A stretch of DNA of 64,000 nt. Origin: Plumapathes pennacea. Lineage: Eukaryota > Cnidaria > Anthozoa > Antipatharia > Myriopathidae. Each line of letters begins with the position of its first letter. Position 1 is the stretch's first letter. Positions 47,174 to 57,900 of the stretch are shown piece after piece. The notes under the pieces are model-generated. The model ran no database searches, was not told the DNA's origin, and was given only the letters and a program-made list of their open reading frames with translations. The stretch is from positions 31,520,855 through 31,584,854 of the forward strand of contig OZ038462.1 in NCBI GenBank assembly GCA_964036295.1. The letters are read 5' to 3'. A program made the translations under genes and the position numbers.

Positions 47174-47583
47174 GTCACTGCAAGATGGTGGTCGTTCCTT
47201 TTCTTTCCTTTATAGTCAACCTTCTGATGACAATCAAGTAAAGAATAAAACTAAGATAGAATATCGCAATGTCCTCGCGCATACCTCACTGATAACAATG
47301 TCAACCATGAGCAGATGAGACGAATATATGCAGTTTTATTGAGGAACACAACTGTATTTTTAGTAACCCTCCCGCTAGTAACCCGAGTCATACCAATCTC
47401 GAATATTCCCTTCATCATCCCAGTAAAAAATATAGCTCTGAAAAGTGAATATATATCTCTTCTAGAATCAAATACATTTGATTTGAAAGAGGCTTTCATA
47501 TCTCGAAGCACATCATATTAACAATTTCACTGCTGTTTGATTCAATTAAGCTTGAAAGGCACCATTTTCGAGACGCTCATTAA

Positions 47584-47771
47584 CCCTTTCATTCCTAAGA
47601 GTGATCAAATTCAATTTTCTTCTTCAGTCTCTTATGAAACAGTATGGAGAATTTGCCACTTGATAGTTTGCTGATGAAAGCCGATCGAAACATCAATTCT
47701 CATTTTGTCGCTCATACATTTTCTATATATATAAACGTTTAGGAGAATCAAAAGATTCAGGAGTGAAATGG
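47584..47771. mobile_element. TTAA-flanked piggyBac-like MITE, copy 3
   Basis: TTAA then CCCTTTCATTCCTAAGAGTG at the left; CAGGAGTGAAATGGTTCAA at the right. The interior (GATGAAAGCCGATCGAAAC) is in inverse orientation to copies 1, 2 and 5. Confidence 0.65.
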
Positions 47772-48084
47772 TTCAATACTTCAGTGCTAGAAAAACGTTT
47801 GATGTACTTCTGAGCCTATGGGAGGTTTATTTGTGACGTAGTAGCCGTCAAAATTCGGCAAAATAGTTCTCATCTGACCTTCATAACCTAATTATTTTCG
47901 CTTAAAATAGTCCAGAGGTACAATTCTATCAGATGCTGACAATAGTAGAAACTTAGAACGTCTGTAGAGTTCTAAGTGTGTTACAGAAACAACGCTGAAG
48001 TTCGATCGATCAATAATTAGTACTGCCGACAAGAAAATACTCCATAAAACCTCCCGTAATACAAATAACACAACGGCTATGTAT

Positions 48085-51000
48085 TTATTCTTTGACCGTG
48101 ACAAAGAAGGCTGTGCAACTGGCACAAATACCTAGACAACAGATACAGAAGCAGATGAAACCCATGAGGATATAACTAGCAGTGATCACCCAGAAGGCAA
48201 ACATGTAAAGAGTGGGGTCGCAGTAGTTGAGCGGATCATGTGGCGGCGGCACCGGTTTTGGCTTATACTTGCTGTACACCCAGATGTTGCCCGCAATAAA
48301 CCAGGTAAAGAGAAATAAGTTCAGAACCCCGTCGATAAATTTGCTCGACATGGACGCATCTTCGTCTATACCTAGATCGTCCTCATGATTTCGCGCTCTT
48401 TGACATAGAACCGTTACCGTCTTGAGCATTCCAAACGAGCCGCCTACTATCAGGTAAATGGGGATGAACGGCTCCACTGGGCACTCGTCTTTGTACTTCG
48501 CACCTTAGAGAAGAGAGATAGAGAACGGCACTGCTAAGCACAGTTCTTTGCCCAACTGACGACTTCCTCGACCCATCAGACTTTTTTGTATTGCAGGCAA
48601 GTCGCAGTTGCCTTTTGTAGCCCGCGCGTATGGTTTTCGCGGGGGTTCCGTCGTGACCAAATCCACTCGCCTAGTGTTTGGTGAGCCAGTTTTTTTCTTG
48701 GCGTAGGATAGAACAACAAAACGACTACGCTCTGTTCATTTGTACCATTTGGCCAAAAAAAAGCGTTAAATCTCCTTGCTGTTTTTCAGGCTCTCCCGTC
48801 CGTTCGCACGCGGTAAAACCAAGCAATAGCCTGGGACAAACGCTGAGCAAAGACTCGTCCGAGACAAGATGGCCGTCGAACTTTACTGCACTGCAAGGAC
48901 AGAGCTGACAAACGCATTGCGTTGGTGACGTCATCAGTTCGTACGCTTTGTTTATCTTGTTCAGAATCCGATCACTGAGGTCAATATATTAACTTAAATT
49001 AACCTTAGAGCTTTCCTTTTCGTTGCAATGCTTGACCGGTCCTTTCACCTTAAGTATATTGTCCTTTTATACTATCTACGACTTTCACGGAATGCAGCTG
49101 GCCCAGTACTAAACGGCCGTTATGGCGATGAAATCACTCCGACAAGGACGAATTTGTTTTGCAATTTTCACCACGGGTGCAAGGAGGAAAGTGGTAGGTG
49201 CAAAAGCTCAGGAAGAGAAAAACTATTGAACTGCAAACTCTACAAAATTTGTAGCTTAACTTTTGCTTCTGCGTCTTAACTTTTTTAAAAAACTCAGTGG
49301 AGCGTACACCCGCGCGAGTTTCCGCGGGAAAAAGCTTGCCTGCGCGGCCGCGCATGCACAGTGCGTTTGTCAGCTCTGTCCACTGCAAGAAGACGCTCGT
49401 AGTTAAAAAAAGCAGGTTATTCGGTGGTCGCATGAGTTGAGGCGTTATGTTGTTCAATCCTACGACAGAGAAAGGAACGGCCAACCCTGGTTCCAGAGTA
49501 ACCGACCAAACATTATTTTGGCAAGTGGATCATATAAACTGTCCTGTTTTGACTTACCCATGATGACCATAGCTATTGGTAATGCCATCAACAGACTCAG
49601 TGCTACTGTACAGCCAACTAAAGAAGAAAACAATAATGTCATCTAGTCACAGCAGCATCAGGACAAGACAATAATTAAATGTACATAATATACTTGCTTC
49701 TGTATCACGTATGTATTATGCACCAGTCAATTGTAACCCCCCCCCCCCCCCCCCAACCTCGGGGAATGGTGGGGCAATGTGGGGCAATGTGGGGCATTTT
49801 TTCGTATTTGAAAGGTGTTTAAGCCCGAAGGGGTGGGGGATTTTCTCTTCATGATTCCCGACCTGCGGAGGTGGGGCTCAAGGTGGGAGATTTGACCAAA
49901 AATATGATGCAGTGCGGCCTCGTCCAGTTCGACCACGCGGTTCGTTCGTGAGAGAAGTTTCTGTGCAAAGCCTCTTGTAAGATTTTGCCAAATTTTTGGC
50001 CCCACAATGTGGGGGATTTGTCAGCACATTATGTCCCATGGGGTGGGGAATAGTCGATTATTGCAACAAAGAAAATCCATGTCCCCACTATTCCCCGAAG
50101 TGGGAGGGGGGGTGGGGGTTACAATTGACTGGTGCATTATACATAATGTGTTGGTTGTTACATCTCTGTGTTCTAAAATCCACATATTATACTCTGCACT
50201 GGTTCAGTTTCCTTGTGACTAGGCCAAAATTTGGATCAAGCACACATGATAACATTCATATATATACAACACTAGAAATAATTTAGACTTAAAACAAACA
50301 ACAACAACAAAGAACTGTTACTTTCAAATCAGCCATCACTTGCACTGTATTTAATAAATAATGTGATGTCACATGTTGACTGGTGATCTTCTTTGAAAAG
50401 CCCAGTAGGGCTATAGTCTCCTAACGGCAGACCCCTGAGTGGCTTCTGGCATGACTCTACTTCTTTGCCTAAAAGCAATGCCATGAAATCCTCACATCCT
50501 GACCCCAAGTTACACTATAGTCTTACTTGTTCCTGCAAAAAGCTGTATAACTCTTTTACAGAAGTCGACAGAACTGTCAGACGTCTCCTTGGCTTCCTTG
50601 ATTTGGCCAAAGAGGGAGTCATATGATGGAGGAGCATCCTCTGCATCTTCTGGCCAGATCTTTTCATCCTCTTCCTCTATGTGAGTACCCTTTTCTGACT
50701 GAAAATACAGATCACAGTACAAAAAGTTAAAGCTACAAAGAAGCAAGCTGCCCCTTATTTTAATAGACATGAACCATTATTTCTGATGCAAGTCTATCCA
50801 CAGCATCTGAACATACTTTGACACACGGTACATTACAAATTTGTTCTTGCATAAATCCAAGGTGTATCTACCTGAGTGTATAGGTCCGGACTACATAAAC
50901 AAGAAACTACTTTTAGCAAGGAAATATGCACAGATAATTGTCTGAAGATGTTATCTTCTGAGAAGCGAACAGATTCTCAAGAGCGAAGCTGATGGTTGTG

Positions 51001-52575
51001 AAAACTATAAGGCAACATTTGGCATAATTATGTAACCTGGGGCTACACCAATAATTTTTCAAAATAATTGTCCAAATATATCCTGTAACATTGCTTGAAC
51101 CACACCCTCCAGCCCCTACCCCCCAAAAATAAAATATTATATACAGTCCTCCAGCTATACAATTTTTGTTTCAGAGTAGAAATATAAATAAAAATTTGTG
51201 ACGAACATCATGCTAACTATGATTAAATAAATAATAAATGTCTATATAATACTTAGAAATATGTTGTTTTAATGTAGCAATTGGGCAGACAATCATTGAA
51301 AAACTTTAGTTAGTTGGATAAAGTTAGTTCCAACTTTCAATATTCTCAGGGAAACATAAAACCAATGTGCTGTTGATTTAGGGATCTGGATAGCACTTCC
51401 TTATCCAGTGATAAAATAAGCTTACTAACACTTATCCACTGGATAGCAGCGTATTTGGTGGTTAGTGCTATGAGGGCCTAGATGGGGGGGTCTGCACAAC
51501 ACCCAACAGTAAAAAATTGAAGCCCATAACACTTAACAGTAAACCCCATTTAGGCCCTCTTATCTTGTTTTATTTAATATCTAGTCTTGTATCACTTAAC
51601 TGTATCTTTTTACATAACACTTAACAGTATTTTTTTTTTAGCTTAATAACATTTAACAGTAAAAAACTGAGGCCCATAACACTTAACAGTAAACCCCATC
51701 TAGGCCCTCTGCTATCCAAGAGCATGTTTCAGTTGATAGTTGCTAGATGTCTGCATACGTGTAATCAGATATATTCAGAAACTGAATTTGGTAGCAATGT
51801 GCTAATACCAACGAAAATAACATGCAGTTTCGATGAAATGGGTAATGAACAAACAGAGTGATAACTTGCAAATGAGCAGTCAGGAGTAACAAACGCAGCA
51901 TAATTATGTTAAATTTAAAATTTCCTTGGCTTTATAAGTGAGTTTGCTGCAATCCTGTAAAACCCCTGAAAACTGAATTATTTTCATCATTGTAAAGCAC
52001 GTCTTGTATTAACAAGTGACGCTCGCCCCCCGAAGTGATCATACGCGGTTGCACTGTTCAAGTTCCCGCCCGAAATAATATTTTAAGCAAATACAATTTA
52101 ACGCATCAAGCTTCGAGAAAATACGTAGTGCATACATTATCCTGCTGGCGGATTTTTGCGGTGGTGTTGTGTAAGAAAAGAGGAAATGTGTTTCAAAACC
52201 GAAGCGTGATGAGTTCAAATGATGTATTAAAACCTCGTCTCTTGAGTGATTTATTGTTACTGAACAGAATTTTAAATGTTTCGAGCGGATGTTTCACGGA
52301 ACTCTGAATTCAGAATTTCATGGCGAATTCAGAATTCGAACGATTTAGTTTACTCAAGTCAAATGATTTGTTTGTTTCGTATATGTCCGTTGTGTGGGGT
52401 CAGACAGAGAGAGAGAAGCAATAATTGCCACAGCGCGCGGGGCAACTGGATCGAAATGAATATTCAAACCAAGTTCAGGTCGACACGATCAGATAATGTG
52501 ACACAAATCGGTCCTCTATAGCTACTGAAATTACCGACCAGCCTTTATCCAAAGAAACATTAAATGACTTACCAT
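48085..52575 (-). CDS. TMEM272-like four-span membrane protein
   Basis: Four coding exons join in frame: 52575-52573 (the ATG alone, followed directly by GTAAGT), 50698-50527, 49617-49558 and 48503-48085, giving 217 residues. The N-terminal region is acidic and contains APPSYDSLFGQ, a PPxY-type motif that could bind WW domains. TM1 is IGCTVALSLLMALPIAMVIM, TM2 PFIPIYLIVGGSFGML, TM3 LNLFLFTWFIAGNIWVY, and TM4 is Cys-rich (FICFCICCLGICASC). The order PPSYDSLF, GTIGCT, then a short DECP loop before PIYLIVGG matches my recollection of TMEM272 proteins, whose function is unknown. Splitting off the initiator codon as its own exon piece is unusual but keeps phase exactly. Confidence 0.85.
48884..49390. 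repeat. Distant inverted repeat in a TMEM272-like intron
   Basis: CTGCAAGGACAGAGCTGACAAACGCA at the left (quoted here as two words, GGACAGAGCTGACAAACGCA after CTGCAA) is the inverse of TGCGTTTGTCAGCTCTGTCC at about 49361-49380. It may be a decayed element of about 500 bp. Confidence 0.4.
49716..50139. mobile_element. MITE with CACCAGTCAATTGTAACC ends
   Basis: ATGCACCAGTCAATTGTAAC at the left and GTTACAATTGACTGGTGCAT at the right are exact inverses, each followed inward by a long C or G run (C run at 49737-49754). Internal CCCCAC/GTGGGG words recur on both strands. It lies in intron 2 of the TMEM272-like gene, 99 bp before exon 3 in transcription order. Confidence 0.8.
50905..50990 (+). repeat. 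Diverged half of the 3066-3250 hairpin family
   Basis: AAACTACTTTT, GGAAATATGCACAGATAATTG and GTTATCTTCTGAGAAGCGAA follow the order of the left arm at 3071-3150. Only one arm is recognisable. Confidence 0.55.
51380..51735. mobile_element. MITE containing repeated TAACACTTAACAGTAAA units
   Basis: The word CATAACACTTAACAGTAAA, or a near variant, occurs about five times between 51500 and 51690. The cluster is bounded by an inverted pair: GGATAGCAG...GGGCCTAGATGGGG on the left, CCCCATCTAGGCCCTCTGCTATCC-type sequence on the right. Immediately left is a small palindrome (TTATCCAGTGATAA, TTATCCACTGGATAGC). Confidence 0.6.
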
Positions 52576-54920
52576 GATATTAGTGTACTTTACTTGATTA
52601 TAACTTGCCCGCTCGACTGCCACGAACGGAAAGGGCACATTGGGCCGCAACCGCTACGAAAACATCAATCCAGTGACTGAGTTGAAATGAAATGACGGTC
52701 GCCCTGATTAATGCGTTTTAATTTCCTCTGTGTTTCGGCGAAGTACGGTGGAGTGGCTTGAAAATCCAATATGAGATTTGAAAGTCATCACATCGAGACC
52801 GCCAACAATCCTTTGTGATCGGTCGCTACAGCCCTCATGAATTATGTAGTTTGACCTGTCCCTTGTGGTCTGTCCGTCTGGTCCTGCTTTGCGCTCTCAG
52901 TTCTATAGGATTTCTTACCTGGAAAAGATAGCAAAATTTGTTATAATCCGTTCTAACTTGCCATAGTTTGGAAAAACTGTTGCTTTCGTTCTGTGCTCAT
53001 CTTATGCAAATGTTTAGTCACCTTTACCTGTATTTTAACAGCACGAGTCAAAGGGAAAATCAACAGAGACGCGTGATTTTTGCCGCCATACGTCTTTGGC
53101 AAGCGGCGGAAGTGAGTAGTGCCGAGGTTGCTGCCTGGGGGGAGGGGATGGGGTTAGGGTTGGGGAGGGGGGTAGGGGGAGGGAGGTGGATAAAACGCGG
53201 CGGGCAGAGCCGATAGCTTACTCTACGGTTCTAATGCAATTTATATAGACACAATACCACGCTCAACAGAGAGATTTATTTGACAGACACTGTGAGGAGT
53301 AAAAAGTGCTCTTACCTAGTGCGCATGATTGTGAAAGAGGCTTATTCTAGCGTCACTGAGCAAAATAAATATTTACCAGAAGTCATATAAATTGGCCGAA
53401 CACGCGAAAATGGATGTGTTAATTGACGGCCGCCGTATTTGAATAGTTGCATTTCAATGTTTGGAAGTATTTTTCTTTTCTGTCGTTGGGTGCGTTTTCC
53501 AGAAACTATTCCTCTAGGGTCATCTGGGGCGAGGCTCACGAATCCCTAAAAGAAATTCCCATGTTTAAAAATGTTGGCGTAGCGTTAGCGTTTATAATCA
53601 CTTTTTCAAGCTAGAGCAACAAAAGCTGTATTTATTCTTCCACGCCACGTCTTATTACATGGCAGTGGGTAGCAATGTTAACTAGACAGAGTCGAGAAGT
53701 TTTATGAGGCTGATTTTTTTTTTCTCGGGGAAAAACGCAAATAGTTCTAGTATTCACAGCACACTCTTATTGGTGGAAATACGTACTGAGTCGGGTACTT
53801 TTGAACTTCCGTGTTGCTATGAAACTGTTGTCCTAAAACGAGAGCTCCTGAAAACCTTTTCTTCGAGTTTGATTTTCAAGAAAACATGAACATTTGAGTC
53901 AGACTACAGGTTACTCACTAGGCCTCGTTTTGAGGCAACAGGCATCTTGGAAATGGCTGGTACCCCTCCCCATCAACAGACTTAACCTGACACCGGTATC
54001 TATCTTGTTACAAAATAATATACTTGTTTGAACTATTATACACTTTTTACATCATCCCCACGGCGTTACGCTAGCTGACACACTAGCTTGACGTAGAATG
54101 TCACGTGGCACTGGCCCGCCCACGTCCAGTGATTATTATTTGAGGCCAAAAAAAGTTATGTAGTATTTACACAACAAAATATTTTGGTCTTTCTGATCAA
54201 GTTTGGTTTAGTCAATATCTAAGGCTTGTTATCATGGGTGAAAGAAGGACGAGTTCATTACTTCCTATGCGGCAACGTTGTCATGCGGTGTTCTCATGCA
54301 AGGTGTACACGGAAATTGACTACCAATGTTCGTTTGTTAAGTGCTGGAGTCCTCAGCTGGTTGTTGGAAGTCTGGCAGCTTGATTTGTTATTGTTGGGCT
54401 TTTTTTGGTGACCTTAGACTGCTTAGACCCATTCCTTGACAGACGTACCTCTTTCACTAAAGGAAGAAAGACAGAGATTCACTGGTTAGTCAAACAATGC
54501 GCACCAAAATCAAATCAGTGAAATAATTAGTCGGTCGGACGTAAGGAAGATGCGAGACTACAGCCTAAACGAGAGGGATCTCTACAGGTCTACATGCGTT
54601 GCTGCCAATTAAACCCACACCCCTCAAACCGGTCTCGGCTCGTTACGAGCCACTCGAGAAAAGGTTCACATGCCGAGTGTTTAAGCAAGGAAGTATATTT
54701 TAACAGACAACTCAGATTCAATCCAGGTTCATACTTTGAATATTGGAGGTAAGACCGGTCTTTCGTGAGATCAGCAGCCCTTTTTACACGGCTTCCTTCA
54801 CATCTCTCCTTGAGGGCCTTTGGTATTGATGGTACTGAGGAATGGGGCGCAAAACCGGCAAACCGTTTCGATGCATTTTATATCATATTTTTAAACAAAA
54901 GATAGAGATGCTTGCTCGTT
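52576..54920. other. Spacer between INTS13 and the TMEM272-like gene
   Basis: This holds the upstream region of the TMEM272-like gene and the INTS13 3' flank. A G-rich tract lies at 53137-53190. A minus-strand open stretch at 53385-53540 between an AG and a GT (MSLAPDDPRGIVSGKRTQRQ) is noted but not called. No other feature is seen. Confidence 0.5.
53137..53190 (+). repeat. G-rich tract, probable G-quadruplex
   Basis: Many GGGG runs with short A/T spacers, including GGGGTTAGGGTTGGGG. It lies about 560 bp upstream of the ATG-bearing exon of the TMEM272-like gene, on its template-opposite strand. Confidence 0.6.
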
Positions 54921-57900
54921 TTACCTGACATTATTCTCTACATTCATGTGTCCATAAAGCTCTGCTTGGTTGCCCTTAGCGTCCAGTCTCCCAGAAAACT
55001 CTTCGTGCCGCCGAGAGGCTAGGCTGTTCATTTTGTTTGTCCAGAGAGAAAGCAGAGATGGTGCTGATGATAAAGAACCTACAAGATCAAAACCAAAGAT
55101 TAGCACAACTGAACAAATCATCAAGGCAACTCAGAAGTACAGCAACAAAGAACAAACAAACAAACAAACAAACAAACAAACAAACAAACAACAACAACAA
55201 GTACGATAACAAGAACAAACAAAAGGTTTTAGGTTTCCCACGTCTTGCTTGTATCAATCAGTCTCTCAAATTTGCTCGCGCATCCAAAGTCAGCTGAACA
55301 AATTTCGTCTCTTTTATGGCAGAAAGTCTTCGGTCTGGGTGCACTGCCAGCTTTCTACAAAACTCACTCAGGGTGTTCGTCATACCAGTCTTATATTGAA
55401 TTGTGGTTCGTCAAGCTTAAATGCGGGCAACAACCTTGAGAGGCGGGTCTTAAGGGGTGGTCCCAACACGACAAAACATGATAAGTAGGGACATAGCACT
55501 TTTAGGCCAAATGAAACCTGTGAGCAGCCCAGTCGATTGTCCTAAAATAAAATTAAAACAAATCAGAATACGCTGCACTACCTGTCTTATTACTCGAGTC
55601 TTGTGCTTCTTCTACGCGCTTTTTCTTCGTCGTTTGTTCGGTATCGGGTGTGCCGCGACCACGTTTGTAGAAGTGCTCGTTGTTCGTGTCTCCTCGCAGG
55701 AAGTCGGTTCTCTCTCTTTCGGTCATGTTTTCGTATCTGAAGAAACGAGGGAAAGGTCGAAAGCAAGTCTTGCTTCTTTTACCTCGGCCTTCCAGGCTTT
55801 GATTTCGATTGCAATAGTAAATTATAACAGGTTTATTAATTTGTTTTTCTGGCCACTAAATAATCCTTCGTAACCCAGGAGCCAAACTCCTAAACCCTTC
55901 TACTCCCAAGAGTGATCAACTTCAATGTTCTCTTTCATTTTCTCACCAGAAATGACCTTGATCAGATGAAGGCTGATTAAATTATAAATTCTCATTACAC
56001 CAATCATATATTTTCTTCTGAGAAAACTGGGAGAATCTGTATCTTGAGCCCTCAACCACCCAAACCTCTTTATTCTCTTCACAGCTGTTTCGCAAAGCAC
56101 CACGGAAAACACCGAATGGTGATGGTACGTTGAAAGAAAGATGTAAATTCATGAATAATAAGACTGTCACAGCAATGCTTGTAAGAACCTACTTTCCAAT
56201 CTCCTTCCACGCCAGTTCTGTAGTAGATACACTGCCATCAACTGCGAAAATGAAAACAGACACACGGTTTAATAGAGGGAATCTAAAAAACTCCTTAAAA
56301 TTATAAACAAACAAAAACAAAAACAAAAGAAGACGAAAGCCTTGAGACTGAACTCTTGTTAGTGGAATCACGGAAAAAATGGACACCTTTCGATTTATGG
56401 AAATAGAAATTCCACGCAAATCTCACTGAAACTTATCCAATTAAATCATTTCCAGATGATGTATCACATTTTTGATAGTATGGAATCGGACAAGACTACT
56501 GATGGAAGTCAAATTTCTCCAGAATATGCCCAACTTATTTCGCATACTGTGGCTCCAATTGATGTTTAATGCTCAAACTGGAAGTTTATTTGTCAAGTGT
56601 TCCAGGAGACTGCCTTACCTTCCATGCCCTCGGTTGCTGTATCTCGTCGTGGACTGCTGTTCTCACTGTGTGGGGGACTCTGGGGTCCTTTAAGGCAATC
56701 CAAAACCTGTCAACAGGAAAAACGCGGTTGCGTGTTTACTACTCCTATAGCTGGGAACGTGTTTCCGTTCTTATAAGTGACACTTTGTAGCAGCAGACAC
56801 ATTTTACGATTGCATCCTTACCTTCTCATGGTTTCTTGATGTTTTACTTGCCACTTCAAGGAAAACTTGCAGCTCATTCCACAAAAATTTATACTGCTCG
56901 TCCCTTACAAAGTATAAACAAAGACACAGCAAAGGTTTGATGTTTAGCAAAAGCATAAACAAGAGCAAGGACAAGAGCAAGGGCAACTGTAAGAAAGAAG
57001 ACATTTCGGAACAACTTCGAGCTGGTTACCTTTTGGGCCCCTTTCCTCTGCTGCCCGACACAGATATAGGAAGAACGTCATTTCTGCTTTCCATCGCTTG
57101 GATTCGATAGATCACCTGACAAAAAATAAGTGTCACTGCCATCTTCTATGTTTCATGTATGTCCTAGTCCTTGTCAAATACGTGCATACTACAGGCAAAG
57201 TTATTTTCACTTACTCTCTTGCAATCCAAGACTTCATCTTCTGTGAGCGTTTCTTTGACCACCAACGTCGGTAGAGGCTCCAGCAACTATTGCAAACAAA
57301 CAATAAGTAAATAAAGCTCAAAGAATCAAAACGCCGCAAATATCTAATTTTTGGGTCAGCAGAACACATAGTTAGTCACACTGATGAAGTTCTCACCTGG
57401 GTCATGTTGCACAAAACCGTGTCGCTGATTACCATGGGCCAATGGCGAGTACTACGTTCAAGACGAGCTAAACCTGTGCGACAAAAATTATCAAATGCAC
57501 GTCATATGATGCGACATGACGTTGCAACATGTCTCCGTGACACAAGCTTTTCACACGAGGCGACTAGCGAATCTGCGTGCGACATTTTGTCCCTCGTTCC
57601 CATGCTCTTTCATCTCCCAGTGTCCGGGAGATGAAAGAGCCTGGGAACGAGGTTGACTTTGTCCCCGCAATGTGTCGCATGCATCCAAACCGATTTGAAT
57701 TCATGCGCGGCAGGTCGTATAAAAAGACTTACACGAAGAAGTAAACAAATCCACTAAGGACGTAAACAAATGTGGCGTTGAGCAAATCTACATCAACGTT
57801 TGGTTGATACAGTCTATATGTTATTACTATACGCTGATGCAGAACAGAACTAGTATTCCTTGACCAGCAAGACCGACCGACCATGTGCAGCATACTGCAC

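Larger units (their letters stand above)
43351..48084. other. Repeat-rich spacer between the GPCR and the TMEM272-like gene
   Basis: About 4.7 kb without a supported gene. It holds an inverted-repeat pair (43.93-44.80 kb), a tandem duplication (45.33-45.83 kb), a G-rich tract at about 47137-47173 and a TTAA MITE (47584-47771). GPCR 5' UTR exons might lie here. Confidence 0.6.

Noticed and set aside
53385-53540. Minus-strand open stretch (GFVSLAPDDPRG...) between AG and GT, considered as further INTS13 exon
   Set aside because: INTS13 already ends with an in-frame stop at 54921-54923 that matches the human C-terminal position. Joining this stretch needs an odd 28-nt exon near 54450 and has no family support.
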